From an uncultured Acetatifactor sp. (GTDB lineage: Bacteria; Bacillota; Clostridia; Lachnospirales; Lachnospiraceae): a stretch of DNA of 64,000 nucleotides. The position numbers were made by a program, and so were the translations under genes. Under the pieces are notes generated by a model. That model worked only from the letters and a program-made list of their open reading frames with translations. It did no database searches and was not told the origin of the DNA. Positions 23,915-33,396 of this stretch are shown here, piece after piece (within the stretch, counting starts at the first letter, position 1; each line of letters starts with the position of its first letter). The stretch is taken from assembly GCA_910588225.1 (NCBI GenBank), contig CAJUQT010000013.1, positions 19,818 through 83,817 of the forward strand. Reading direction: 5' to 3'.

Positions 23915-24544
23915 TCAGGGAAACTGATTTTCGTGCTGCTTCAGTTTTTGCCTCAGGTGTCGTATGATAGAATCCTTGCCGGCGGTTCGAAGGCCTTCGG
24001 CAGTCCGTATCAGACGTTCAATCCGAAAGCTTTCACCTTGAGAAATCCAGTAATCTGCCAGCTGATAATAGGTACGGCTGATATCCGTATTGGTGCTGAC
24101 GGCAAAGTCCAGGAGGACAGAGGCCTCCTTATCATAACCGGATTCCAGCAGCAGATCAGCCCATTTCTGCAGAGTGCGAACCAGCAGAGTGTAATTCTGG
24201 TCATATTCGGATAGCAGGGTGATATTGGCCGTGCCGTACTCCAGCTTCAGGTCAGTGTTGGACCAGCCGGTGAGATTTACGGTTTTCCGGGAAGTGAGGG
24301 ATTCCACAATGCCGATACACTCCATGACATCGGCATTTTCATTCATTAAATGGGTGGGAAATTTTTCAAGGGGTATGGTAATGTAATTCAGATTATCCAG
24401 GGGCTTGCGGCGGACGGAATTAGCCTGGGATTCCCTGGCCCAGAAGTCTTTTTCACTGTTGCGGTTCTTTTTTGCCTGCTTTTTCACATTGTAGGAAATC
24501 AGTACGGAAAAGGTAATAAAGCTTGCCAAAAATCCTAAATTCAT
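23915..24544 (-). CDS. Membrane-anchored helical-repeat-like protein of unknown function
   Basis: 209 residues. A single membrane helix near the N-terminus (LGFLASFITFSVLISYNV) is followed by a basic segment and a cytosolic region. The last 100 residues are helical and may resemble tetratricopeptide units (YDKEASVLLDFAVS, ISRTYYQLADYWISQG). No family name is known to me. AAAGGA lies upstream of the ATG. It is divergent from the small membrane protein at 24668 and separated from the PepSY gene by a terminator. Confidence 0.7.
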   Translation of the reverse strand: MNLGFLASFITFSVLISYNVKKQAKKNRNSEKDFWARESQANSVRRKPLDNLNYITIPLEKFPTHLMNENADVMECIGIVESLTSRKTVNLTGWSNTDLKLEYGTANITLLSEYDQNYTLLVRTLQKWADLLLESGYDKEASVLLDFAVSTNTDISRTYYQLADYWISQGESFRIERLIRTAEGLRTAGKDSIIRHLRQKLKQHENQFP

Positions 24545-24667
24545 ATATAATTCCTTTCATAAGCTAAAGTTGTTATTGTCCATTGGGTGAACAGTAATTT
24601 CCAATTGACAGTGCCTGCCGCTGCTCCGGGAGTGAACTGCGGCAGAAGAGGGAAACAGGAGTATGCC

Positions 24668-24775
24668 ATGTTTAACATGAATAATAAAAAAACAAAACAG
24701 AGGGTGTCTGCAGTTATTGTGATTTTGCTGGTGCTTGCCATGCTCATTCCCACTCTATCATATTTAGTTTATTAA
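24668..24775 (+). CDS. 35-residue single-pass membrane protein
   Basis: A short, basic N-terminus (MFNMNNKKTKQR) followed by one hydrophobic helix ending in YLVY. The layout resembles tiny Firmicutes membrane proteins such as DUF4044, but I cannot assign it to that family. AGGAG stands 8 nt before the ATG, which supports real translation. Confidence 0.55.
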   Translation: MFNMNNKKTKQRVSAVIVILLVLAMLIPTLSYLVY

Positions 24776-24875
24776 TTCAATACTTTGAGTGGCAGGAATG
24801 AAAGATACTTAAAGAGTTAAAAGAGTATAAAAGTGACAGGCAGCCGGCCGGTTACGGAATGGGAAGTGACAGAAA

Positions 24876-26366
24876 ATGAAAAATAAAGTCAAAAAATGGA
24901 TAAAAAAAGTTTGTTTTCCAACAGCAGTGTTTGTATGTGTTCTGATGATTGGGGTGACGGTGAAGGCACAGGAAAGCGCTGTTGTCAAGAAGGGAATCTT
25001 TGCAGGCGATATTGATTTGTCCGGTATGAGCGAAGCAGAAGCGAGGCAGGCGGTTACAGATTATGTGGAAGAGCTGAAAGAGACGGAGATTACGCTGCTG
25101 GCTTCCGGGGACACGGAAGTGGCGGTGACGGCAGGCGATCTGGGTATTACCTGGGCGAATCCGGAGCTGGTATCCGAAGCGCTGGAAGTGGGAACCAGGG
25201 GAAATGTGATTGAACGATATAAGACGCTGAAGGATCTGGAGCATGATAACCTGGTTTATCCGATTCAGCTTTCGTTTAATTTGCAGATGATCAGTGATAT
25301 TCTCCTGGAAAAATGCGTTCAGTACGACGTACAGGCGATGGATGCCACGCTGACCAGGGAGAATGGCGAATTTCAGGTAGTGGAGGGCAAGACCGGCTAT
25401 ACCCTGGATGTGGAGACTTCCATTGACAAAGTAAATAAGTTTCTGACGGAGGAGTGGGATCATACTGCATGCACGATAGCGTTGGATGTGGATGTGACGG
25501 AGCCCAGGGGAAAGGCGGAAGAACTGGCGCAGGTAAAGGATGTTCTGGGGACATTTACTACATCCTATGCTTCTTCCGGATCCAACAGAAGCCAGAATGT
25601 GTCTAACGGCGCGAATCTGATCAACGGTACTTTGCTGTATCCCGGAGACGAGTTCTCCGCATATGAGTGTGTGGCCCCTTTTACCAAGGCTAACGGCTAT
25701 TACATGGCGGGTTCCTATATGAACGGCAAGGTTGTGGACAGTCTGGGCGGAGGTATCTGCCAGGTATCCACAACGCTTTACAATGCGGTACTGCTGGCGG
25801 AGCTGGAGGTGACGGAACGCTTTAATCATTCCATGATTGTAACTTATGTGGAGCCTTCCGCGGATGCGGCCATAGCAGAAGGGTTAAAGGACTTCAAATT
25901 TGTCAATAATCTGGAGTATCCTGTATATATTGAAGGCTCTACTTCCAACAAACATATTACATTTACCATTTATGGTAAGGAGACGAGGGCTTCCGACCGG
26001 GAGGTGCGCTATGAGAGCAAAGTCCTGGAGGTGAATCAGCCGCCTGCGGATATTATATATCCGGATCCCGGGCAGCCAATCGGATATATCGTGTATGACA
26101 GCGCTCACGTGGGCTATAAAGCAGAGTTGTGGAAGGTTGTGCTGGAAGGCGGAAAGGAAGTCAGCCGCACACAGGTGAACAGCAGCAGCTATAAAATGGT
26201 GCCCAGGAGTGCCACTGTGGGAACGGCCACTGCAGACCCGGCGGCATACGAAGAAATCATGGCTGCAATCGGTACAGGCAGTGTGGATCATGTGAAGAAT
26301 GTAATTGCCATTCTGATCGCTCAGGCCCAGGCTCCTGTGGAAAGCCCGGAAATAGGAGATGAATAA
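24876..26366 (+). CDS. VanW family cell-wall protein
   Basis: 496 residues, exported (basic start, hydrophobic helix about 14-30, cut near VKAQ). Residues about 75-220 fit the peptidoglycan-binding-4 type domain found before VanW. The VanW domain spans about 230-380 (PGDEFSAYECVAPF, LGGGICQVSTTLYNAVL, ERFNHS). The end is G5-like or unclassified. VanW was named from the vanB/vanG vancomycin resistance operons, but its biochemical role is unknown, and most clostridia carry several copies. A vanG/vanT-like locus lies 8 kb further on; the two are not adjacent, so a link is not implied. Confidence 0.88.
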   Translation: MKNKVKKWIKKVCFPTAVFVCVLMIGVTVKAQESAVVKKGIFAGDIDLSGMSEAEARQAVTDYVEELKETEITLLASGDTEVAVTAGDLGITWANPELVSEALEVGTRGNVIERYKTLKDLEHDNLVYPIQLSFNLQMISDILLEKCVQYDVQAMDATLTRENGEFQVVEGKTGYTLDVETSIDKVNKFLTEEWDHTACTIALDVDVTEPRGKAEELAQVKDVLGTFTTSYASSGSNRSQNVSNGANLINGTLLYPGDEFSAYECVAPFTKANGYYMAGSYMNGKVVDSLGGGICQVSTTLYNAVLLAELEVTERFNHSMIVTYVEPSADAAIAEGLKDFKFVNNLEYPVYIEGSTSNKHITFTIYGKETRASDREVRYESKVLEVNQPPADIIYPDPGQPIGYIVYDSAHVGYKAELWKVVLEGGKEVSRTQVNSSSYKMVPRSATVGTATADPAAYEEIMAAIGTGSVDHVKNVIAILIAQAQAPVESPEIGDE

Positions 26367-26398
26367 TTGAAAAATGTGTTTCGGCGCGGAGGGATGAG

Positions 26399-27436
26399 AT
26401 GAAGACAGGAAAAGTGTCGGAAAATGTCCTGAAACGTTCTGTTTTACGACAGATAAAAACGAAGAGAAGAGAAGTATTGTGTGGCGCGGGGATAGGGGTG
26501 GACTGCGCCACTTTCTCATTTCCCGGGGAGGGTGAAATTGTATCCTGCGTGCAGGAAGCAGTTCTTATCCCGGGCGGAGCGCCGGGCTGCAAGGTGGACA
26601 TTCCGGGAACCTTTATGACAATGGCCGCATTGATACAGAAATGTGTCAACAATCTCGCGGCGGGAGGCGGGAGCGCAGCGGCTGTACTGATCAGCTTGAT
26701 GATGCCGGAGGTGTCGGAGGAATCTGAACTGAGAACGCTGATGACGGAGGCGGAAGAAAAGTGCAGGGAGTTATCTTTGCAGATAGCCGGCGGCCAGACC
26801 AGAATTACGAAGGCGGTAAGTCTGCCGGTGGCAACGGTGACGGGGATTGGCAGAAAGTGGGAAGAGCCTGCAATTCCCGGAGAGGTCAGGCCGGGGCAGG
26901 ATATTGTAATCAGCAAATGGATTGGACTGGAAGGAACGGCATATCTCGCGGGCAGACACCGGGAGAAGCTTCTGCGGCGGTATCCTGCCTGGTTTGTGGA
27001 TGAAGCAGAACATTTCGGGCGATATTTATCCATTGTGACCGAGGCTAAGGTTGCCGTAAAGCAGGGAGCAACACTCATGCACGACGTCTCGGAAGGCGGC
27101 ATATTCGGAGCACTCTGGGAGCTGGCCGAGAGAGCCGGTGTGGGACTGACAGTGGATATGCGGAGGCTGCCGCTTCGTCAGGAGACCGTGGAGGTGTGTG
27201 AATGCTGTGGTGCGAATCCCTATGAACTTCTGTCAGGCGGCTGTTTGATTATGATATCTTCTGACGGGCCGGGGCTGACGGCAGCGCTGGAGATGGCTGA
27301 TGTTCCGGCGGTTACAGTGGGAAAAATTACGGACAGCAATGACAGAATTCTGCTGAACGGAGAAGAAATCCGATATCTGGACAGACCGAAAAGTGACAGT
27401 ATGCTGCCGCTTTTCAGACAGGTCACAGAGTTGTGA
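26399..27436 (+). CDS. AIR-synthase-like (HypE/PurM fold) protein
   Basis: A 345-residue protein of the AIR synthase superfamily: an N-terminal ATP-binding half and a C-terminal half with TLMHDVSEGGIFGALWELAE and NPYELLSGGCLIMI, patterns shared with HypE-like hydrogenase maturation factors. The HypE C-terminal cysteine that forms thiocarbamate is not present at the end here, so it is not a canonical HypE. No hydrogenase genes are nearby. It lies 32 nt after vanW and 71 nt before an Lrp-type gene. Molecular role unknown. Confidence 0.75.
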   Translation: MKTGKVSENVLKRSVLRQIKTKRREVLCGAGIGVDCATFSFPGEGEIVSCVQEAVLIPGGAPGCKVDIPGTFMTMAALIQKCVNNLAAGGGSAAAVLISLMMPEVSEESELRTLMTEAEEKCRELSLQIAGGQTRITKAVSLPVATVTGIGRKWEEPAIPGEVRPGQDIVISKWIGLEGTAYLAGRHREKLLRRYPAWFVDEAEHFGRYLSIVTEAKVAVKQGATLMHDVSEGGIFGALWELAERAGVGLTVDMRRLPLRQETVEVCECCGANPYELLSGGCLIMISSDGPGLTAALEMADVPAVTVGKITDSNDRILLNGEEIRYLDRPKSDSMLPLFRQVTEL

Positions 27437-27507
27437 CAGCATTTTAAGCCTGACAGATTTGTTCGGTTCAGGAGAAATCAGAAATACAAAAAAGAGAGGA
27501 GAATAAA

Positions 27508-27990
27508 ATGAGAGAGGCATTATTGACGATAATTGAAAGGAACAGTCGGATTGACATCAAAGAACTGGCAATCCTTCTCGGAGTGGAAGAGGCGGCGGTG
27601 GCAAACGAACTGGCCGATATGGAGGCGGAGGGGATTATCTGCGGATATCATACTCTGATAGACTGGGAAAAAACTTCAAAAGAAAAAGTAACTGCGCTGA
27701 TTGAGGTGCGGGTGACGCCCCAGAGAGGGCAGGGATTTGACAGTATAGCAGAACGCATTTATCAATATCCCGAAGTTCAGAGCGTGTATCTGATTTCAGG
27801 CGGTTATGATTTGATGGTGATACTGGAAGGAAAGACGTTGCGGGAAGTATCTGCTTTCGTGTCGGATAAGCTCTCCACTCTGGATTCCGTACTCAGCGCC
27901 GCGACCCATTTCATCCTGAAGAAATATAAGGACCACGGTACTGTGCTGGCCAGAAAAAAAGAAGATGAAAGGGAGATGATTACCCCATGA
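27508..27990 (+). CDS. Lrp/AsnC family transcriptional regulator
   Basis: 160 residues: an N-terminal winged helix (about 1-60, IDIKELAILLGVEEAAVANEL) and a C-terminal RAM/AsnC effector domain (about 70-145, YPEVQSVYLISGGYDLMVIL). Such proteins sense amino acids and often control adjacent amino-acid genes. The last four bases overlap the start of the aminotransferase gene (ATGA), so the pair is cotranslated and it probably regulates that gene and itself. AGAGGAG precedes the ATG. Confidence 0.93.
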   Translation: MREALLTIIERNSRIDIKELAILLGVEEAAVANELADMEAEGIICGYHTLIDWEKTSKEKVTALIEVRVTPQRGQGFDSIAERIYQYPEVQSVYLISGGYDLMVILEGKTLREVSAFVSDKLSTLDSVLSAATHFILKKYKDHGTVLARKKEDEREMITP

Positions 27991-29165
27991 GGAATCCATT
28001 AGCAGAAAAGATTGTGGAAATCAGGCCGTCGGGAATTCGTAAATTTTTTGATATTGCTCAGGAGATGAAGGACACTATTTCCCTGGGAGTGGGTGAGCCT
28101 GATTTTGATACCCCCTGGCATATCAGAGATGAGGGTATTTATTCCCTGGAGAAGGGAAAGACGTTTTATACCTCTAATGCGGGTCTCAAGGAACTGCGTG
28201 AGGAAATCAGCAATTATATTTACAGAAAACAGGGAATTCGCTATGAACACCCGCTTAAGGAAATTCTGGTCACGGTGGGCGGTTCTGAGGCTATTGACAT
28301 AGGATTTCGTGCCATGATTAATCCCGGAGATGAGGTGCTGATTCCCCAGCCAAGTTTTGTCTCTTATGAACCCTGCGCGGTGATGGCCGGAGCGAAACCG
28401 GTGATTATCAATCTGAAGGCGGAAAACGAATTTCGTCTGACAGCCAGGGAACTGGAAGAAGCCGTTACAGACAGGACGAAGATTCTGGTGCTGCCTTTTC
28501 CCAACAATCCCACCGGAGCCATAATGGAGAGAAAAGATCTGGAGGCCATTGCCGAGGTGATATTAAAACACGACATTTATGTCATGTCAGATGAAATTTA
28601 CTCTGAGCTTAGTTATAAGGAGAAGCATGTGTCCATTGCACAACTGCCCGGGATGCAGGAACGCACTATATTGATTAACGGTTTTTCCAAAGCCTTTGCC
28701 ATGACCGGCTGGCGGCTGGGATATGCCTGTGGTCCGGAGCTCATCATTGAACAGATGATTAAGATTCATCAGTTTGCCATCATGTGTGCGCCTACCACCA
28801 GCCAGTATGCGGCTATCGAGGCCCTGAAAAACGGTGACGAGGATGTGACGGAGATGTGCACTGCCTATAACCAGAGAAGGCGGTATCTGCTGCATGCATT
28901 CAGAGAGATGGGACTGGAGTGTTTTGAACCATACGGGGCATTTTACATATTTCCCTGTATTAAGGAATTTGGTCTGACCAGTGAGGATTTTGCCATGCGG
29001 TTTCTGAAGGAAGAGAGAGTCGCGGTAGTACCCGGAACGGCATTCGGCGACTGCGGAGAGGGGTATCTCAGGATATCATACGCTTCTTCGCTGGAAAATC
29101 TCAGGACTGCAATGCAGAGAATGAAACATTTTGTATCAAAGCTGAGAGAAGAGAAGAAAGGATAA
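27987..29165 (+). CDS. PLP-dependent aminotransferase, class I fold (PatA/AspC-like)
   Basis: 392 residues of fold-type I aminotransferase. The PLP lysine lies in NGFSKAFAMTGWRLGY; other marks are LGVGEPDFDTPW, FPNNPTGA and YAFYIFP-like GAFYIFPCI near the C-terminus. It is closest to the PatA/aromatic-type aminotransferases often paired with Lrp regulators in Firmicutes. The amino donor and acceptor cannot be fixed from sequence. It overlaps the regulator gene by four bases. Confidence 0.92.
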   Translation: MRNPLAEKIVEIRPSGIRKFFDIAQEMKDTISLGVGEPDFDTPWHIRDEGIYSLEKGKTFYTSNAGLKELREEISNYIYRKQGIRYEHPLKEILVTVGGSEAIDIGFRAMINPGDEVLIPQPSFVSYEPCAVMAGAKPVIINLKAENEFRLTARELEEAVTDRTKILVLPFPNNPTGAIMERKDLEAIAEVILKHDIYVMSDEIYSELSYKEKHVSIAQLPGMQERTILINGFSKAFAMTGWRLGYACGPELIIEQMIKIHQFAIMCAPTTSQYAAIEALKNGDEDVTEMCTAYNQRRRYLLHAFREMGLECFEPYGAFYIFPCIKEFGLTSEDFAMRFLKEERVAVVPGTAFGDCGEGYLRISYASSLENLRTAMQRMKHFVSKLREEKKG

Positions 29166-29201
29166 AAGACAGCGGTTAAACGCCTGAGTAGGAGGAAAAA
29201 G

Positions 29202-29921
29202 ATGAAGAAAAAGATTTTGGTGATATTGATTGCTACAATGACAGTGTTGTCCGCATGCTCTTATGATTTTGGAGCAGGCAATTCGGAAGGCGGACAGAAG
29301 GAAGAGAGCGGGCAGGAACAACAGGGACAGGAAGAAGGTTCCGGGCAGGACAGCGGAACTGATGAATCGGAAGAGACAGACGATTATACCAGAGGAACCA
29401 ATACGGATACCGGCTGGGAAAGTGAATTCTGGGAACTGCGCTTTACAGCTCCGGAAGGCCTTTACATGCTGAACGAGGAAGGCCTGAACACGGCAATGGG
29501 GCTGGGTAAAGAATTGCTTTCGAAAAATTATACCGAACTTCAGGCTGAATATGCGGAAATGGTGTCTCTGTATGAGATGATGTGTATGAGTCCCGGGGGA
29601 GAAACGAATGTGGTGGTGACCGTGGAAAAACTGATGATGAAAAACATGTCGTCTGCGGATTATATGAAGGCCGCCATGACACAGCTTGAGGCTCTGAAGG
29701 AGCCGGTATATACCATCTTGGAGAATGATGGCAATGAGACGGAGATTGGAGGAGAAAATTTCTGCACTGCAAAAGTTAAGGGAGAGAGCGGTGGCGCTTC
29801 TCTTTATCAGGATTATTATGTGCGGGTTAAGAATAACCGGGCGATTATCATTATCATCACTTATGGAGACGGAGACGAAGAGGGTGCTCAGACAATTCTG
29901 AACAGCTTTGAGGCGTATTGA
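29202..29921 (+). CDS. Lipoprotein of unknown function
   Basis: 239 residues with a classic lipoprotein signal (MKKKILVILIATMTVLSAC, lipidated Cys at residue 19). A Gly/Glu/Gln-rich spacer (about 25-65) leads to an exported alpha/beta domain beginning near ESEFWELRFTAPEG. The family is not known to me; similar clostridial lipoproteins are annotated only as hypothetical. GTAGGAGG-type ribosome site upstream. trmL starts just 11 bases after its stop. Confidence 0.82.
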   Translation: MKKKILVILIATMTVLSACSYDFGAGNSEGGQKEESGQEQQGQEEGSGQDSGTDESEETDDYTRGTNTDTGWESEFWELRFTAPEGLYMLNEEGLNTAMGLGKELLSKNYTELQAEYAEMVSLYEMMCMSPGGETNVVVTVEKLMMKNMSSADYMKAAMTQLEALKEPVYTILENDGNETEIGGENFCTAKVKGESGGASLYQDYYVRVKNNRAIIIIITYGDGDEEGAQTILNSFEAY

Positions 29922-29932
29922 CGGAGGAAGAT

Positions 29933-30427
29933 GTGCATATCATTTTACATCAACCGGAGATACCGGGGAATACGGGAAATATCGGGCGTACCTGTGTGGC
30001 TACAGGCACGCCCCTGCATTTGATTGAACCTTTGGGATTTCGACTGGATGAGAAGTCCATCAGGCGGGCAGGAATGGACTACTGGCATCAGCTGGAAGTA
30101 TACAGGTATACGAACTTTGAGGAATTTCAAAAGCTTCATCCAGGCGTGAAAATCTGGATGGCAACTACGAAAGCAAAGTATGCTTATACAGAGGCTGTGT
30201 ACGGATCAGATGATTATCTCATGTTCGGGAGAGAAAGTGCCGGAATTCCGGAGGAAATTCTGGTGGAGCATGTGGAGAACTGTATCCGGATTCCCATGCT
30301 TCCGGCCATTCGGTCCCTGAATCTGTCCAATTCCGTGGCAGTTGTATTGTATGAAGCGCTGCGTCAGAACGGTTTTGGAGGGATGCAGCAGGAGGGTGAG
30401 CTGCACCGGCTGCAGTGGAAGGGCTGA
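29933..30427 (+). CDS. trmL: tRNA (cytidine(34)-2'-O)-methyltransferase
   Basis: A 164-residue SPOUT methyltransferase that 2'-O-methylates the wobble base of tRNA-Leu. The knot motifs are visible: HQPEIPGNTGNIGRTC at the N-terminus, LMFGRESAGIP in the middle and IPMLPAIRSLNLSNSVA near the end. The GTG at 29933 is chosen since GGAGG is 5 nt upstream and the family begins MHIVLHxPEIP. A TTG at 29918 lies upstream of that site, and the ATG at 29931 is out of frame. Confidence 0.94.
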   Translation: MHIILHQPEIPGNTGNIGRTCVATGTPLHLIEPLGFRLDEKSIRRAGMDYWHQLEVYRYTNFEEFQKLHPGVKIWMATTKAKYAYTEAVYGSDDYLMFGRESAGIPEEILVEHVENCIRIPMLPAIRSLNLSNSVAVVLYEALRQNGFGGMQQEGELHRLQWKG

Positions 30428-30576
30428 GCGGACAATAACAGGCCTTGCTTTATAAAAAGTTCACTTGTGTTGGCAGGTACTTTCAAGTATACTTAGTAGG
30501 ACAGAAACTATATGAAAGTGCAATTGCTGAGTCCGATAGCATAATGTCGGATACAGGGAAATGAGGAAACGTAATC

Positions 30577-32190
30577 GTGTCAGAGATATATGAGGAAAAG
30601 GAAGAAACGGAAGTAAAGAATCAGACAGCGGCCGAGGATGGAACAGAGGTGACTGCCACAGAGAAGGGGCCGGGTGAGGAGAAGCCGGCGGCTGAAGAGA
30701 AGAAGGCAGATCTGACAGAGGGACATTTTGATGCTTCCACAACAAAAAATGCGGGGAAAAGCGAAAACAGTGAATATGAAGACGTCTGCTTTATCTGCCG
30801 CAGGCCGGAGAGCAAGGCAGGCAAGATGTTTAAGCTGCCCAATAATATCTGTATCTGCAATGACTGCATGCATAAGACCATGGAGACAGTCAGCCAGTTT
30901 GATTATCAGGGAATGCTGAACAATCCGCAGCTTCAAAATGAGCTGGATCAGCTGACAAAGCAGGGCGGCTTTCCCAATATCAGCTTTGTCAATCTGGCGG
31001 ATCTGCGGGGAGACGGGGGGATTCCCAACAAGCAGAAGCTGAAGAAGAAAAAGAAGCAGGAGAGTGAGCAGCCGGTATTGAATATCCGGAATATTCCTGC
31101 TCCCCATAAGATTAAAGCCAGTCTGGATGAATATGTGGTGGGTCAGGACCATGCCAAAAAAGTGATTTCTGTGGCGGTTTACAACCATTATAAGAGAGTG
31201 GCCACCGGTACTATGGACAATATTGAGATAGAGAAATCCAATATACTGATGATAGGTCCCACCGGCTGCGGCAAAACCTATCTGGTTAAGACACTTGCCA
31301 GACTCCTGGATGTACCCCTTGCCATTGCGGATGCCACTTCTCTGACGGAGGCAGGTTACATCGGCGACGATATTGAGTCGGTAGTGTCCAAGCTGCTGGC
31401 CGCGGCAGACAATGATGTGGAAAAAGCGGAAAGAGGCATTATCTTTATAGATGAGATTGATAAGATTGCAAAGAAGAAGACTACCAATACCCGGGATGTC
31501 AGCGGGGAGAGCGTGCAGCAGGGGATGCTGAAGCTCCTGGAGGGAGCCGAGGTGGAGGTGCCTGTGGGAGCCAACAGCAAGAATGCCATGGTGCCGCTGG
31601 CCACGGTGAACACACGGAATATCTTGTTTATCTGCGGAGGTGCTTTTCCGGACCTGGATGAGATCATCAAAGAACGACTCAGCAAGACGGCTTCCATCGG
31701 GTTTAACTCTGAACTGAAGGATAAATATGACAAGGATAAAAATATCCTGGCCAAGGTGACGGTGGAGGACATCCGGAAATTTGGGATGATACCTGAATTT
31801 ATCGGTCGTCTGCCCATTCTCTGCACATTGGAAGGGCTGAATACAGAGATGATGGTGAAGATTCTGAAGGAGCCGAAAAATGCGATTCTGAAGCAATATC
31901 AGAAGCTGCTGGAGTTGGACGAGGTAAGGCTGGAATTTGCTGACGAGGCCCTGGAAGCCATTGCTGACAAGGCTATGAAGAGAGAGACGGGGGCCAGAGC
32001 ACTGCGTTCTATTATAGAGGAATTTATGCTGGATATCATGTATGAGATTCCGAAAGATGATAACATCGGCAGAGTCACTATCACCAGGGAATATATCGAA
32101 GGGACTGGCGGCCCGGTGATTGAGATTCGAGGAAATCTGCTGCTGGAATCCTCAGCAGAGCTTAAAACGCCGGTGTCTGGGAATTCATAA
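30577..32190 (+). CDS. clpX: Divergent ClpX-type AAA+ unfoldase with acidic N-terminal extension
   Basis: 537 residues, about 110 longer than usual ClpX. Residues 1-68 are an acidic Glu/Ala-rich extension. A zinc-binding domain follows (Cys71, Cys74, Cys94, Cys97), then a lysine-rich linker and the AAA+ core with Walker A GPTGCGKTY, Walker B IIFIDEIDK, pore loop GYIGDD and sensor GAR in ETGARALR. The ClpP-contacting IGF tripeptide is kept (ASIGFNSE). The RKH loop, which in E. coli ClpX sits before the ILFICGGAF strand and handles substrates, reads NSKNAMVP. Start is GTG. No clpP lies nearby. Whether it is the only ClpX of the organism cannot be told. Confidence 0.9.
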   Translation: MSEIYEEKEETEVKNQTAAEDGTEVTATEKGPGEEKPAAEEKKADLTEGHFDASTTKNAGKSENSEYEDVCFICRRPESKAGKMFKLPNNICICNDCMHKTMETVSQFDYQGMLNNPQLQNELDQLTKQGGFPNISFVNLADLRGDGGIPNKQKLKKKKKQESEQPVLNIRNIPAPHKIKASLDEYVVGQDHAKKVISVAVYNHYKRVATGTMDNIEIEKSNILMIGPTGCGKTYLVKTLARLLDVPLAIADATSLTEAGYIGDDIESVVSKLLAAADNDVEKAERGIIFIDEIDKIAKKKTTNTRDVSGESVQQGMLKLLEGAEVEVPVGANSKNAMVPLATVNTRNILFICGGAFPDLDEIIKERLSKTASIGFNSELKDKYDKDKNILAKVTVEDIRKFGMIPEFIGRLPILCTLEGLNTEMMVKILKEPKNAILKQYQKLLELDEVRLEFADEALEAIADKAMKRETGARALRSIIEEFMLDIMYEIPKDDNIGRVTITREYIEGTGGPVIEIRGNLLLESSAELKTPVSGNS

Positions 32191-32314
32191 AGATATCGCC
32201 TGTGGCTGAAACCGAATAGCATGGAATCGTTCAATGAATCTGGAAGCCTGGAAACAGAAAAAATATTGAAATAACGATAAAATGACAGATGTCATCACAA
32301 AAGGGAGAAAAAGA

Positions 32315-32542
32315 ATGAATCCTGCGTCTATCATGAAGCTGATGAGTGCAAAGAGTCAGTTTAGTAATAATCACCCAAAGTTTGAAGCATTTCTGAACGC
32401 AGTACTTTCAAGAAAAATCGAAGAAGGCACCGTGATTGAGATGACGGTGACACGGCCGGGGGAGAAACCTCTCACGGCCAATATTGAGGTGCAGCAGTCG
32501 GATCTGGAACTGCTGGAGGAATTGAAAGGACTGATGAAATGA
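32315..32542 (+). CDS. Small conserved-looking protein coupled to the AAA ATPase
   Basis: 75 residues, soluble, with no recognised domain; begins MNPASIMKLMSAKSQF, helical first half, then a short beta region. GGGAG lies 7-11 nt before the ATG at 32315. Its end overlaps the ATPase start (ATGA), so the two are translated together, and it may be an accessory subunit. It stands 124 bp behind the ClpX-like gene. Confidence 0.65.
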   Translation: MNPASIMKLMSAKSQFSNNHPKFEAFLNAVLSRKIEEGTVIEMTVTRPGEKPLTANIEVQQSDLELLEELKGLMK

Positions 32543-33393
32543 TTTACCTGTCACATTTTTCTTTTCCGGATATCGAGCAGGAATACAGCTTTATTATGGC
32601 ATTGAAGAGGACATGCTATGATACGGTCTATCCCTTTCAGATATTGTCCAGACATGGTCTGCGGATGCTGGATTTTGAACCCATCACTATATTGTATGGG
32701 GGAAACGGCTCCGGCAAGACTACGGCGCTCAATGTAATTGCCGAGAAGCTGAAGCTGGAGAGGGATACTGCCTTTAATCGATCTAACTTTTTTGAGGATT
32801 ATACCAGAATGTGTGACTTTGAGGTGCAGGAGAAGATTCCGAAGATAAGCAGAATCGTTACAAGCGATGATGTCTTTGACTTTATATTGAATCTGAGAGA
32901 ACTCAATGAAGGAATAGACCAGAAAAGGGAAGAACTGTTCAAGGAATACCTGGAGAACAAATATGCCCATTTTCAGATGAAGTCACTGGATGATTATGAA
33001 CAGCTGAAGAAGGTATGTATGGCGCGCAGTAAAACACAGTCAAAGTATGTCAGAAAGAATCTGGCGGATAATGTGCGGGAACATTCCAATGGGGAAAGCG
33101 CCTTTCTGTATTTCACAGAGAAAATCCAGGAAAACGGACTGTATCTTCTGGATGAGCCGGAGAACAGTCTGTCACCACAGCGTCAGCTGGAGCTGATGAA
33201 GTTTCTGGAGGATTCTGTTCGCTTTTTTGGGTGTCAGTTTATCATATCCACACATTCACCATTTTTGCTGGCCATGCAGGGAGCGAAGATATACGATATG
33301 GACGAGGAAGTGGTTGATGTAAAGCGATGGACGGAGTTGAGCGGTATTCGCGCCTATTATGATTTTTTTAAAAAATATGAGCCCCTGTTTTGA
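32539..33393 (+). CDS. AAA family ATPase, ABC/SMC-type
   Basis: 284 residues with Walker A GGNGSGKTT (about residue 56), Walker B GLYLLDEPENSLSP (about 210) and an H-loop IISTHSPFLL. The core between them is short and helical, without the long coiled coil of SMC proteins. The layout matches small OLD/RecF-like stand-alone ATPases often found with toxin-antitoxin or defence genes, but no nuclease is encoded next to it. A helical insertion near 110-170 is charged. It follows the 75-residue protein with a four-base overlap. Function unknown. Confidence 0.82.
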   Translation: MIYLSHFSFPDIEQEYSFIMALKRTCYDTVYPFQILSRHGLRMLDFEPITILYGGNGSGKTTALNVIAEKLKLERDTAFNRSNFFEDYTRMCDFEVQEKIPKISRIVTSDDVFDFILNLRELNEGIDQKREELFKEYLENKYAHFQMKSLDDYEQLKKVCMARSKTQSKYVRKNLADNVREHSNGESAFLYFTEKIQENGLYLLDEPENSLSPQRQLELMKFLEDSVRFFGCQFIISTHSPFLLAMQGAKIYDMDEEVVDVKRWTELSGIRAYYDFFKKYEPLF

Positions 33394-33396
33394 GAT

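Noticed and set aside
26257..27102. 281-codon - strand open frame antisense to the AIR-synthase-like gene
   Set aside because: Ser/Pro-rich composition typical of antisense to a GC-rich gene; no motif.
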